Part shown: positions 43,283-52,856 of the stretch, piece after piece
Layout of the letters: each line of letters starts with the position of its first letter
Numbering within the stretch: the first letter of the stretch is position 1
Source of the DNA: CAWKPF01 sp963851415
GTDB lineage: Bacteria; Acidobacteriota; Thermoanaerobaculia; Multivoradales; Multivoraceae
NCBI GenBank assembly: GCA_963851415.1
Contig: CAWKPF010000002.1
Location: 1,550,001-1,614,000 of the forward strand
DNA: 64,000 nucleotides
Direction of reading: 5' to 3'
Translations under genes and position numbers: made by a program
The notes under the pieces: model-generated
Told to the model about the DNA's origin: nothing
Seen by the model: the letters and a program-made list of their open reading frames with translations, nothing else
Databases searched by the model: none

Positions 43283-46200
43283 ATGAACCGGCGTTCCACT
43301 CCGTCCGATTCCCTTGCCGACACCTTGGCGAAGACTCGTTCGGGAAGCACCGGCGACCCGCCGAGGCAACCAGCGCTTCGCGAAGGGACACGCCTCGGGC
43401 ACTACGAGATCCTCGCTCTGCTCGGAAGGGGCGGAATGGGCGAGGTCTATCGGGCTCGCGACACGACGCTCGGTCGCGACGTCGCCATCAAGGTGCTGCC
43501 TGAACACCGCTTCAGTGAGGCCGAGGCTCGCGACCGCTTCGAGCGCGAGGCGCGCGCGATTGCAGCGCTGTCGCATCCCAACATCCTCACCATCCACGAC
43601 TTCGGCGAGGAGGAGGGCACGAGCTACGCCGTCATGGAGCTGCTCGAGGGGCGCAATCTGGCCGAGGTGTTACAGGAATCGGGCCAGCTCTCCGCGTCTG
43701 AAACGGTCCGCATGGGCATCGACGTTGCGCGCGGACTGGCCAAGGCCCACGACGCCGGGTTCGTGCACCGCGACATCAAGCCGGCCAACCTCTTCCAGCG
43801 CGATGATGGGCGCGTGACCATTCTCGATTTCGGCCTCGCCCACTCCATGGCGCCGGAGCTGGCCGAGATTCAGACCCAGGAGACCCTCCCGGGCGACCGG
43901 ACCACGCCCGGCGCCGTGCTCGGAACTCTCGGCTACATGTCGCCCGAGCAGGCCCGGGGAGACGAGGCCACGCCTGCCAGCGATCTGTTCTCGCTCGGCT
44001 GCGTGCTCTACGAAATGGTCACGGGCGCGAGCCCGTTCAAACGCGCCAGTGCCGGAGAGACCCTGGCGGCCATTCTCGAACGTGAGCCGGAGCCGATCAG
44101 CGAGATCGTCCAGGGCCCGGGCGTGTCGGGTCTGGGGCGAGTGATCGAGCGATGTCTGGCGAAGGACTCCGAGCAGCGCTACGCCTCCGCCTCGGAGCTC
44201 GAAGCGGACCTGGTGAAGCTGGCCGAGCCCGGGCCGGGCTTCCTGCCCCGATCCACCGTCGGCCGGATCTCCGCCGGGGTCGCCGTTCTCGCCCTGCTCG
44301 CGAGCGCTGCCTACTGGCTCGCGACCCGAGATCCCGAAGGCGACTGGGCTCGAGAGGAAGGGCTGCCACGGCTGTTCGAGCTGGCGGAGGCCGAGGAGTA
44401 CTTCGAAGCGTTTCAGCTCGCCCGACGCATCGAGGAGATTCTCCCGGGCGATCCTCTGCTCGAGCAGGGGTGGAACGAGATCGCCACCGAGAGAAGGATC
44501 GCTACGGAGCCACCCGGCGCCACTGTCCATTTCGGATCCAACGTGGGAGAGGACTGGATCCTCCTGGGGACGACGCCTCTCGAGACCCGAATTCCGGAGG
44601 GTGTTCACAGGATTCGAATCGAGCTCGACGAATTCCAGACCGTGGAGCACATCTGCTGCGTCCACCCCGGTGGTCACGACGTCAGGCTCGTGCCGTCCGA
44701 TGTGGTGCCGCCGGGAACGCTGCCCCTCTCGGGAGGGGGCAACCGGTTGCAGCTTCGCGCCATGCCGACGTTTCGGGGCGACACCCTGCCGGCATTCCTC
44801 GGCAAGTTCGAGGTGACGAACCGCGAGTTCGCCGAGTTCGTCGACGCTGGTGCCTACGACGATCCGTCCCACTGGTCCGCCCCCTTCGTCGAGGGCGAGC
44901 GGACTCTCTCGTTCGAGGAGGCGATGGCCCGGTTTCACGACTCGACGGGCCTGCCAGGACCGGCAACCTGGGAGTTCGGTCGCTTCGCCGAAGGGCAGGA
45001 GGACTACCCTGTCCAGGGCGTGAGCTGGTACGAGGCGGAGGCGTACGCCCGGTTCGTCGGAGGCGCCCTCCCCACGATCTTTCACTGGAGCAGGGCCTCG
45101 GGAGGCCATGTGGCCGGAGCGGTAATCCAGGCCTCCAACATCGACTCCGAAGCCCCGCTTCCCGTGGGGACACGACCAGGGCGATCGGCTGGTTCGGCCA
45201 CTACGACATGGCGGGGAACGTGCGCGAGTGGTGTCGAAACCCGACCCCGGACGGGCGTCGGTTCATTCTCGGCGGGGGCTTCTCCGAGCCCGAGTACGCC
45301 TTCTACGTCGCCAACGCAGTGCCTCCGATGGATCGATCTCCGATCAACGGCCTGCGGTTGCTTCGAGAGCCGGAAGCCTCCCCGGCCGAGGCGAGCCGCG
45401 CCATACCCCTCTTCGATCTCACCGACGTCGATCTCGACGCACCGGGTCCCGGGCCGGAGTATGTGGACCAGTGGCGAGAGCGGCTCGCCTACGACCCGAG
45501 CGATCTGGAGGAGGTCACAGAGGAGCTTCCAGAGTCCCTGATGAACTGGGCCCCGAAGGGCGAGACAGGCCCGTTCCGGGTCGAGCGGATCTTCTTCAAC
45601 GCCGCTTACGGTGGAGAGCGAATGGAGGCCTTCTTGTTCTTCCCGAAAGACAGCCAGCCACCGTTTCAGGCGGTGATCCAGTTCCCCGGTGAAAACCTCG
45701 CGGAACCAGAGTTCGGCCCGAGGTTCATCCACACAACCGAGTACGTGGTTCGCAGCGGAAGAGTCCTCGTCTATCCCATCTATCAGTCGACTTTCAGCCG
45801 TCAAGACGGGCTGCCCTCTGCTGTTGCCAACCCCGCAAAGCCCCAGGAGTGGCAGGACCATGTGGTCATGTGGACCCGGGACGTCATGCGGACTATCGAC
45901 TACCTGGAGACGAGGGACGACATCGACATGACGCGCATCGGCTATCACGGACTCAGCTGGGGCCACTGGATGGCTACGTGGATTCTCCCGGTCGAGAAGC
46001 GAATTCGTGCCGCCCTCTTGCGCGATGGCGGTTCCCCCAGCGCCTACACCCATGTCCTTGTTCCGAGCACGTTCCTCGGTCAGGATCCGAACTCTCACAA
46101 GCCCCTGCTCGCCGAAGTGACGATACCGATCCTGATGCTCAACGGTCGCTACGATCACTTCTTCCCGCACGACACCACGCAGGCGCCCTTCTTTGACGCC

Positions 46201-46338
46201 CTGGGAACCCCGGAGGAAGACAAGCAACACATCGTCTTCGAGGACGTCGGCCACGTCGCGATGCCGCTACCGGCTGCGATCCGCTACGGTCTCGAGTTCT
46301 GGGACCGATCCCTGGGCCCGGTGTCTCGGGAACCCTGA
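43283..46338 (+). CDS. Ser/Thr kinase-PEGA-SUMF1-alpha/beta hydrolase protein, interrupted by one frameshift
   Basis: Two frames join near 45168-45180 to give about 1018 residues. Kinase domain, residues about 40-310: YEILALLGRGGMGEVYRA, VAIKVLPEH, HRDIKPAN, DFGLAHSM, GTLGYMSPEQA. A membrane helix follows (ISAGVAVLALLASAAYWLA), then a PEGA-like module (ATEPPGATVHFGSNVGED) and a SUMF1/formylglycine-enzyme-like domain (GKFEVTNREFAEFVDAG ... HYDMAGNVREWC). The last 250 residues form a hydrolase with the Ser elbow GYHGLSWGH and LNGRYDHFFP. Adding one G to the GGGG run at 45168 restores the frame (PVGDTTRAIGWFGHYD), so a single-base deletion or a base-calling error is likely. If real, the kinase half would end after about 750 residues. 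GGAG precedes the ATG. Confidence 0.78.
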
Positions 46339-46354
46339 GAAAGCAAGCAGGCCC

Positions 46355-46513
46355 TTACGGGTCGTCGAACAGCGAAGCCACCTTCGCGGTCCAGTTCTTG
46401 ATGTAGACGAACCCACCCCTGCTCTCCGGATCGACCGCGCGAAGGAAGACAAATCGCCCATCGGGGTAAACGTCCCAGTTGCGCCAGCCCGGAATCGGCG
46501 CGATCCTCGACAT
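46355..46513 (-). pseudogene. C-terminal fragment of a TolB-like/kinase beta-propeller protein
   Basis: The minus strand gives PGWRNWDVYPDGRFVFLRAV, then GGFVYIKNWTAKVASLFDDP and a TAA stop. The 'WDV-PDGRF-FLR' and final 'NW' phrases are the end of the TolB-like propeller that closes many acidobacterial Ser/Thr kinases. Nothing upstream continues the protein; the AbiE pair begins about 90 bases away. The fragment was probably left when the segment carrying AbiE arrived or the older gene was deleted. Confidence 0.6.
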
Positions 46514-46573
46514 CAACGAGACGCAAGCCCTCTCGAGGCGGAGGATTCTCGGCTGCAGCTTTCATATAGACAT

Positions 46574-46597
46574 ACAATCTACATTCTCGTATATTGT
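46574..46597. promoter_or_regulatory. Inverted repeat, probable AbiEi operator
   Basis: ACAATCTAC and GTATATTGT, nine-base arms with one mismatch around the six-base spacer ATTCTC, lie in an AT-rich patch directly before the antitoxin start. AbiEi antitoxins repress their own operon by binding inverted repeats at the promoter, so this is the expected site. Confidence 0.55.
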
Positions 46598-46605
46598 CCG
46601 TCGAT

Positions 46606-47211
46606 ATGACCTTGCTCGAAGATGCGCGTCGCGTGGAAGAGAGCAGCGCGCAGCAGCGGGGCGTGTTCTCCACTGCCGACCTTCGCGCTCTCCTGCCGGA
46701 TCGACACCCGGCCGCTTTCGCGCGGCGGGTCGACAGCCTGATCGAGGCCGGCGTGCTGCGTCGCTTCCTTCGTGGCTGGTACGTCTCGGAGACTTTCGAC
46801 CTCGCCACCCTGAGCCAGCGGCTCACACCGGAATCCTACGTGAGCTTCGCGAACGTCCTCGCCGACGAGCTGCTCATCGGGCCACGCCCGGAGCGGCAGG
46901 TCATGGCCGTGAAGCTGGGTCGGGCTCGCAGCTATCGCTGCAGCGGATTCGAGATCCTTCACCTCGGCATCGCGCCGCACCTCTTCTTCGGCTTTCGCGT
47001 CGAGGACGGGATCCGGTTCGCCGAGCCGGAAAAGGCAGTGCTGGACGTTCTCTACTTCCACCTCCGTGGCCAAAAGTACGTCTTCGACCCGTTCTCCGAC
47101 GTCGACTACTCTCGACTCGATCTCGACCGACTCGGCACCTACCTCGAGCGATATCGCAATCCGAAGTTCGTCTCGTTCGTCGAAGGCACTCTCGCGCTGA
47201 CGCCAACATGA
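46606..47211 (+). CDS. abiEi: AbiEi-type antitoxin/transcriptional regulator
   Basis: About 201 residues. Residues about 15-65 are a winged helix (RGVFSTADLRALLPDRHPAA, VLRRFLRGWYVSE). The rest follows AbiEi: LTPESYVSFANVLADELLIG, FEILHLGIAPHLFFGFRVED and RFAEPEKAVLDVLYFHLRG. It neutralises the AbiEii toxin without direct binding and represses its own promoter (type IV system). The start is ATG 46606; a TTG at 46594 is possible. The gene overlaps the toxin gene by four bases (ATGA). The AT-rich upstream sequence contrasts with the GC-rich neighbours, which fits transfer. Confidence 0.82.
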   Translation: MTLLEDARRVEESSAQQRGVFSTADLRALLPDRHPAAFARRVDSLIEAGVLRRFLRGWYVSETFDLATLSQRLTPESYVSFANVLADELLIGPRPERQVMAVKLGRARSYRCSGFEILHLGIAPHLFFGFRVEDGIRFAEPEKAVLDVLYFHLRGQKYVFDPFSDVDYSRLDLDRLGTYLERYRNPKFVSFVEGTLALTPT

Positions 47212-47948
47212 CCACACTGCCGCGACCCGCGACCACTGCAGACCTCTTTCTCTGGGTCATGCACCGATTCGCGTCGAAGTTCGACCAGCACGCGGTCCTG
47301 AAGGGCGGCATGGCGCTCAAGCTGCTCGACAGCCCCCGATCCACCACCGATATCGACTACGTCTTCGTGCCCTATGCCTCGAAGAACGACGTCTTGTCGG
47401 AGATTGAGGCGGTGTTCGAAGAGCTCGAAGACGCCACCGTCGACGTGGCGCTGCATTCGAAGATGTTGCGGGTCCGGCTGCAGGTGGACGATGCGCGAAT
47501 CCAGATCGAGGTCAACGTGGCCGAGCGCTGTCCGGCGATTCCGATGGCCACTGGGAACTTCGCTCGCGAACAGGGTCAGCCCTCTCAGATCGTCTCCATG
47601 ATGCATTTCGATACCGCTCTCGCCGAGAAGCTCGCCGCCTGGAACGAGCGCAGACTGATGCGGGATCTCTACGATTGCTACTTCCTGGTGCAGCGGCTCG
47701 GAGCACGGATCGACCTCGAGAGACTCGATCAGCGCCTGTCGAAGGTCGATTCGCGGCTACCCACCCTGCGCAAGAAGAGGCAGATGACCCGAGGCGAGCT
47801 GGCGCGAGAGCTCGAGCGCCTCACCGAATCGCTCGAGCCGGAGCGCCTGGACGAGGAACTGGGCCCCCTCCTCCCGACTGAAGAACTGGCCGGCCTGGCG
47901 CCACGCCTCCGGGTGACGGTGTCGAAGATCGTCGAGTGGCTCGAGTAG
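47208..47948 (+). CDS. abiEii: AbiEii-type nucleotidyltransferase toxin
   Basis: A 246-residue protein of the AbiEii/MenA nucleotidyltransferase fold. Motif I is VLKGGMALKLL, motif II STTDIDYVFVPY with two Asp, motif III RIQIEVNVAER, and motif IV AEKLAAWNERRLMRDLYDCY. All four catalytic motifs are present, so the toxin should be active; family members transfer nucleotides to tRNA ends or to other targets and stop growth during phage infection. The C-terminus (MTRGELARELERLTESLEPE) is helical and charged. It starts at an ATG overlapping the antitoxin stop. Confidence 0.85.
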   Translation: MTTLPRPATTADLFLWVMHRFASKFDQHAVLKGGMALKLLDSPRSTTDIDYVFVPYASKNDVLSEIEAVFEELEDATVDVALHSKMLRVRLQVDDARIQIEVNVAERCPAIPMATGNFAREQGQPSQIVSMMHFDTALAEKLAAWNERRLMRDLYDCYFLVQRLGARIDLERLDQRLSKVDSRLPTLRKKRQMTRGELARELERLTESLEPERLDEELGPLLPTEELAGLAPRLRVTVSKIVEWLE

Positions 47949-48220
47949 CCATCGACATCGAGACCGTACTTCCCTTAGCGCGCCTGGTGTCGGATCTGAG
48001 ATCCCGCTCCGAGCGCACGGGGCGCTCGAAGCCAGATCTGTGAATCGCTGCCTGGGCGGTGCAAACTCGGCACGGTTGGCGGCTCGCAACACCAATCACT
48101 TCCGCGGAATCTCCGGCCTCGAACCGCTGCTGTATTGAGAGTGCGGAGCCGCCCGGCAAGGAGTCCGTCACAGAGACTCGTGTCCGAGTGAGGAGGGTCG
48201 CATTCGATCAGCACCCAGGC

Positions 48221-50148
48221 CTACTTCGCGCGTGCCTCGAGCTGGCGATCGATCTCCTGCAGCCAGTGAAAGACCAGCCGATGACGCTGCGGCCGGTTCG
48301 TGATGGCAAACAGGAACTCCCCGTTCGGAAGCGTGTCGTACGCCATCTCCTGCGTGTTGATGGTGCCCTCGGGGATCTCGAACAACCGCCTCGGGCTCGA
48401 GAACGGCGGCGACTCGCCGGGGCGGATGTCGACCGCCATCAGGTTCTCTCGGTCATAGTCGAGGAAGTACAGCGTCTTGCTGTCCTTGGACCAGCGGGGC
48501 TGGAGGCCACCGTCCGTTGTCTGCGACCGAGTAGTGCCCCGCGCCACCCCGGTTCATCTGAAAGACCCGAATGCCCGTGGCCATCGGACCTGCATCGATG
48601 AGACCCTCCTTCGCCAGCCCCGCGGCCCAGATCTCGCCGAGTCGAACGAACAGGAGCCGTGAGCCCAGGACAATGGGATGGCAAGCGTCTTCCACAAGCA
48701 GGGTGGGAGAGACTTCGTCAGTCTTGAGCCAGAGATTGAACTGCTCGTCGCGAAGAGCACACCAGACCCTGGCATTGCTGTCTGTCAGCGGCGCCGGTCG
48801 TCCTTGACAGTTCTCTCCCATCTCCTCGCACTCGGTCGAACGGTCGTAGGGGTCACGCCAATCGAAGCGCTCGCGCCCTTGAAAGGGAATCCTCGACGGT
48901 CCGAAACGGCTCGCGAACAGAATCCAGTTGCCATCGCTCGAGAACTCCGGACCTCCCGCGCCGTGCGTCTGAGCCAGGGGACGGAACTCGTCCTCAGAGG
49001 CCTCGCGAACATAGATCCGACCGCCACCTCGGGCCTTGCCCCCCACTGCCAACCGTCGGCCGTCCCGGGAGATGGCGACGGAGTTCCCAGCGATCGCCCC
49101 CCCGGTCCCGGGCAGTGGCGCGTCCACCGTCACCCAGAAGGGCTTCTGCACGGAATCCCCTCCTCCGACCCCTCCCCCACCCAACCGGAGGGCGGCCAGC
49201 CAACCCACTGCGAGGCAGGCTGAGCCCACTGCCAGAGCGGTCGTCCACAAGGCCCGGCCGCTCCGGTGAGCTCGGGGCCTCTCCCCCTCCATGCCCGCCC
49301 CGCCGGCCACCTCTTCGAGCTCCAACCGGACATCACCGACGTGCTGCCATCGCTGCGCCGGTGACTTCTCCAGACAGCGCCGCAAGACTCGCTCGAGCGC
49401 GAAGGACAGTTCGAGCTCGTCGATAGCAGGCTCATCGCGCAGCACGGAGGCCAGGATGTCCGACAGGCCCGTCCCCTGAAAGGCGCGCCTCCCGGCCAGC
49501 ATCTCGTAGAGCACGCAGCCGAGAGCCCAGATGTCGGCCCGGGTGTCGGCCTCCTGCCCGCGCGCTTGCTCGGGCGCCATGTAGGCAGCCGTGCCCAGGA
49601 GGGTCCCATCGGCGGTCTGCTGTGTGAGCGTCGGCGAGTTGGTGAAATCCCCCGAGGCACCAGGGGGAGCCAACGCCTTCGCCAACCCGAAGTCCAGCAC
49701 CTTCACCTTGAGTGGTACCGACGCATCCCCGGACACGTGGACGTTCGCCGGTTTCAAGTCGCGGTGGACGATTCCTCGCTCGTGGGCGGCTTCGAGCGCT
49801 CGTGCGATCTGGATGGCGATCGCCACAGCGTCGTCTTCGGGTACCGGTCCCTTCGCGATGCGCTCGGCAAGCGTCTCACCTTCGGCGAGCTCGATCACCA
49901 GGAAGTGAGTGCCCTCGTCTTCGGCGAACCCGAAGACCTGCGCGACGTTGGGATGATTCAGGGTCGCGAGGACTCTCGCTTCGCGATGGAATCGAGCCAG
50001 CCTTTCTGAATCATGAGCGACGCTCCTCGGCAGCACCTTGATCGCCACTTCGCGTTGCAGCGAGGTGTGTCGCTCTATAGACCTCCCCCATTCCGCCCTC
50101 GCCGAGCTTGGCGGTGATCTGGTATTGGGAGAGGCGCGTGTCGATCAT
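48221..50148 (-). pseudogene. Ser/Thr kinase with TolB-like propeller, broken by two frameshifts
   Basis: From ATG 50148 the first frame reads QYQITAKLGEGGMGEVYRAT. Near 50060 it must shift to reach SLQREVAIKVLPRSVAHDSE and continue through HRDLKPANVHV, DFGLAKALAPPG, GTAAYMAPEQARG, a membrane helix (ALWTTALAVGSACLAVGWLA) and propeller-like repeats (SVAISRDGRRLAVGGKARGG). Near 48520 a second shift is needed to join GHYSVA to TTDGGLQPRWSKDSKTLYFL and the end LVFHWLQEIDRQLEARAK. Every kinase motif is otherwise intact. Two indels in one gene argue for decay, unless the assembly is poor here. It lies on the strand opposite the AbiE pair. Confidence 0.75.
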
Positions 50149-50427
50149 CGTCTGCGGCGAATTCGTCGAGGAGGCGCTCGCCAACCGTAGACCGGATCCA
50201 CGATGCCCGTTGGCGAATGAGGAGTCGTGAGTGATGGATACGGCGTCGATTCTACGCGCGAGACCTACGTGGGGGGATTCTGAGCAAGTTTCCTGAGGCC
50301 TGACCCCAGTTCTCCGCCGGGCACAGCCGGGCCGCACCGGTCCCCGAGGTTCCGGGTGGCAACGGCCCAGATTCCTCGCTCGGGCGATAGGAAGCGCTGT
50401 GCCCGTCCGCGACATCGAGCGGGCAGT

Positions 50428-50590
50428 CGCTTCTTGTCGATTGAGCCAATCCGTGACCGGGCGACGGGGCCTTGGAGCCATGACTACGGACACCACGTTC
50501 GTGTCGACCAGGATCATGACTCGAATTCGATGGGCTCGTGGGGAAGACGCGAAGGAAGCTCGAGCTCTGCTCCGTGCCCGTCGAAGCACT
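50428..50590 (-). pseudogene. VapBC-like toxin-antitoxin remnant (PIN toxin start, antitoxin end)
   Basis: At 50517-50428 the minus strand reads MILVDTNVVSVVMAPRPRRP and VTDWLNRQEA, the start of a FitB/VapC PIN toxin with its first catalytic Asp; it then loses similarity in all frames. Directly upstream, 50590-50514 in another frame reads FDGHGAELELPSRLPHEPIE then FES and a TGA that overlaps the toxin ATG (ATGA). That looks like the tail of the matching antitoxin. The toxin's later acidic residues are missing, so it is inactive. Confidence 0.5.
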
Positions 50591-50639
50591 CGAGGCCGAA
50601 ACACGTAGGCTCAGGCCGTGGCCCGCACAGCCGATCGAG

Positions 50640-50900
50640 CTACCGATAGACGTCACCTCGATGGCCGATCTTCAGAACGAGCACGACGACGGTTCGGTCC
50701 AAGAGGCTATAGAGAACCCGATAGTCGCCGACACGGATTCGGAACACGTCGTCGTATCCGGTCAACTTGCGGCACCCCCTCGGGCGAGGATCGTCGGCAA
50801 GGCCAACTATCGCTCTGACGATTCGACGCTGATCTTCTCGAGGGATCCTGCCGAGTTGCTTCTCCGCAGTCCTGGTGATCTGCAGCTCATAGCTCGTCAT
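50640..50900 (-). CDS. RelE/ParE-family toxin
   Basis: An 86-residue basic protein: SYELQITRTAEKQLGRIPRE, IVGLADDPRPRGCRKLTGYD, then VFRIRVGDYRVLYSLLDRTV and VLKIGHRGDVYR. This is the complete RelE pattern with RIRVGDYRV and the C-terminal His-Arg-Tyr-containing strand. RelE toxins cut mRNA on the ribosome, while ParE types poison gyrase; the Lys/Arg/Tyr set favours RelE but does not prove it. The ATG at 50900 lies 14 bases inside the antitoxin gene, as is normal for such pairs. Confidence 0.85.
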   Translation of the reverse strand: MTSYELQITRTAEKQLGRIPREDQRRIVRAIVGLADDPRPRGCRKLTGYDDVFRIRVGDYRVLYSLLDRTVVVLVLKIGHRGDVYR

Positions 50901-51111
50901 CGAGACCGAGCTCTCTGACGACGTCCGCAAACGGCCGCTTCGACTCGTACCGAAGGCCTTTCAGGTCCTCACTGTCCTGGAGCTCTTCGAGGCGATCGAG
51001 CAAGGCTTCCTGAATGAAGTGATTCATCACCAGACCGCGAGCGCGGCAGTACTCCTCGATGGCATTCTTCAGCTGAGAATCGATGCGGGCATTGATCTGT
51101 ACGACACTCAT
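50887..51111 (-). CDS. RelB-like ribbon-helix-helix antitoxin
   Basis: A 74-residue acidic protein. MSVVQINARIDSQLKNAIEE supplies the ribbon and first helix, and YCRARGLVMNHFIQEALLDR the second. The C-terminal tail (SKRPFADVVRELGLDDEL) is the part expected to wrap the toxin. It overlaps the toxin gene by 14 bases and should repress the shared promoter together with the toxin. Three GCTA repeats spaced ten bases apart lie just upstream. Confidence 0.82.
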   Translation of the reverse strand: MSVVQINARIDSQLKNAIEEYCRARGLVMNHFIQEALLDRLEELQDSEDLKGLRYESKRPFADVVRELGLDDEL

Positions 51112-51128
51112 CTTCGACCTCTCCAGGA

Positions 51129-51154
51129 GCTATCGATTGCTATCTAATGCTAGC
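51129..51154. promoter_or_regulatory. 10-bp phased GCTA repeats, probable RelB operator
   Basis: GCTA occurs at 51129, 51139 and 51149, exactly one helical turn apart, and the last copy ends in the self-complementary GCTAGC. The block is AT-rich against the background and lies 18-43 bases before the antitoxin start. Ribbon-helix-helix repressors bind such phased short sites as stacked dimers. Confidence 0.5.
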
Positions 51155-51168
51155 ACGAGGTAGCCGCC

Positions 51169-51327
51169 TCAGTCCCCGCCAGTGCGGAACTTTCTTTCCA
51201 TGGCCAGACCGAGCGCCACACCCAGGGCCACTCCCACCGCGAGATTGCCGGTCCCGGCGCCGATTGCGGCTCCCATCGCGATTCCGATCGCGAAGCCACC
51301 TCCCCGGTCACTCCATCGTCTCTTCAT
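51169..51327 (-). CDS. Small glycine-rich membrane-type protein (52 aa)
   Basis: The frame encodes MKRRWSDRGGGFAIGIAMGA, then AIGAGTGNLAVGVALGVALG and LAMERKFRTGGD. The GxxxGxxxG-like repeats form a glycine-zipper segment that could insert in a membrane as a hairpin. AGAGGAG precedes the ATG. Short Gly/Ala proteins of this form are common conserved hypotheticals. Function unknown. Confidence 0.6.
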   Translation of the reverse strand: MKRRWSDRGGGFAIGIAMGAAIGAGTGNLAVGVALGVALGLAMERKFRTGGD

Positions 51328-51383
51328 TCCCTCTCCTCTTCGATCTCCAACAGCGACTACGCGTCAGGCATCGTTTCATTCGC

Positions 51384-52856
51384 CTACCGAAGCGCGGCTC
51401 GGATCTCGTCCATCTCGCGGCCAGCTCCTTCGGGCGGCTCGGTGACCAGGCTCACGCCGATCGTGAGTGCGAGCCCGACCGCGAAGCCGGGAATCATCTC
51501 GTAGAGCTCCCAGGCGTCGGCCTTGAAGAACACCACCCACGCCACGGTGGTGACGAACCCTCCGATCATCCCGGCGAGCGCTCCCTGCCGGCTGGTGCGC
51601 TTCCAGAAGAGCGCGCACAGCACGACGGGAGTGAAGGCCGCGGCCAGACCCGACCAGGCGAACAACACGAACCAGAACAGGACTCTCGCCTCGACCAGCG
51701 CAAAGGGGAGGGCCACCGCAGCGACCGCGACCGTCGTCCATCGGCCATAGCGAGCGATGTCGCTGTCGGCGGCACCGGGGCGCAGGATCTGCTGGAAGAG
51801 GTCGCGCACCACGGCCGAGGACGCCAGGATCAACAGCGAATCGATCGTCGACATGATGGCGCCGAGCACGATCACCAGGAAGATCCCGGTGAAGATCGCC
51901 GGAAACAGCTCCTCGCTCATGCGCGGGAGCACGGTCTCCGGGTCGTCGAGTACCGGGAAGAGCGCCCTGCCGGCGATGCCCGCGAAGACGGCACCGAAAT
52001 CGAAGATCAGAATGCAGATCACCGCGATCAGGCCCCCGTCGACCAGCTCGCGATCGTCCCTGGCAGAGATGAAGCGCACCAGTAGCTGTGGCACTCCGAG
52101 GAATGCCAGCCCGATGGTGGCGAAGCTGAGGGCAGAGACCACCCCCCGGGCGCTCATGCCGTACTCGCCCATCGGCAGAAGGAGCGCGGGGTCGGCAGCT
52201 CCCACGGTCGTCATCGCCGCCTCGAAGCCTCCTGCGGCGGCGAAGCCGACGAAGGGCAGCACGAAGAGGCCGGTCGCCATCAACACACCCTGCAGCACGT
52301 CGGAGAGCGCCACGGCTCGAAAGCCTCCCACCGAGGTGTAGAACACCGTGACGACGGTACCGATCAAGACCCCGGTGGTGTAGCTGACCCCGAGAAAGCC
52401 CGAGAACGCCTTGCCGGAGGCGACCAGCTGGGCGCTGGTGTAGGTGCACACCATCGAGAGGATGACGAAGATCCCCACCCAACGCAGCGCATGACTCTGG
52501 TCACGGAAGCGCGACTCGAGGAAGTCGGGAACGGTGATCGAGCCGTAGCGATCGGTGTAGGCCTTGAAGGGGCGTGCCACCAGCACCCAGCCCAGGGTCA
52601 CTCCCAGCACCTCGCCGAGCACCACCCACAGTGCGTGAATGCCCACGGCGTAGCCCATCCCGGTGAGTCCCAGCAGCAGCCATCCGCTCTCGCCGGTCGC
52701 GTTCGAGCTGAACGCGATCACCCACGAGGGGAGCTGCTTGCCGGCAACGAAGTAGCCGCTCAACGAGCGCGAGACGCGTCGCCCGAGGATGCCGAAGACG
52801 AAAAGCGCGCCGAGATAGACCGCGAGCGGCACCAGCACGATCGGCGAGACCGTCAT
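51384..52856 (-). CDS. Sodium/solute symporter (SSS family, PutP-like)
   Basis: A 490-residue membrane protein with 12-13 helices. YFVAGKQLPSWVIAFSSNAT, GESGWLLLGLTGMGYAVGIH, LVASGKAFSGFLGVSYTTGV and GAIMSTIDSLLILASSAVVR are SSS landmarks; the last contains the Ser/Thr sodium site. The pattern is nearest to the proline symporter PutP and related amino-acid carriers. The gene is preceded, with an ATGA overlap, by a 48-residue membrane protein. It is divergent from a D-threonine-aldolase-like gene, which fits an amino-acid substrate. Confidence 0.88.
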   Translation of the reverse strand: MTVSPIVLVPLAVYLGALFVFGILGRRVSRSLSGYFVAGKQLPSWVIAFSSNATGESGWLLLGLTGMGYAVGIHALWVVLGEVLGVTLGWVLVARPFKAYTDRYGSITVPDFLESRFRDQSHALRWVGIFVILSMVCTYTSAQLVASGKAFSGFLGVSYTTGVLIGTVVTVFYTSVGGFRAVALSDVLQGVLMATGLFVLPFVGFAAAGGFEAAMTTVGAADPALLLPMGEYGMSARGVVSALSFATIGLAFLGVPQLLVRFISARDDRELVDGGLIAVICILIFDFGAVFAGIAGRALFPVLDDPETVLPRMSEELFPAIFTGIFLVIVLGAIMSTIDSLLILASSAVVRDLFQQILRPGAADSDIARYGRWTTVAVAAVALPFALVEARVLFWFVLFAWSGLAAAFTPVVLCALFWKRTSRQGALAGMIGGFVTTVAWVVFFKADAWELYEMIPGFAVGLALTIGVSLVTEPPEGAGREMDEIRAALR

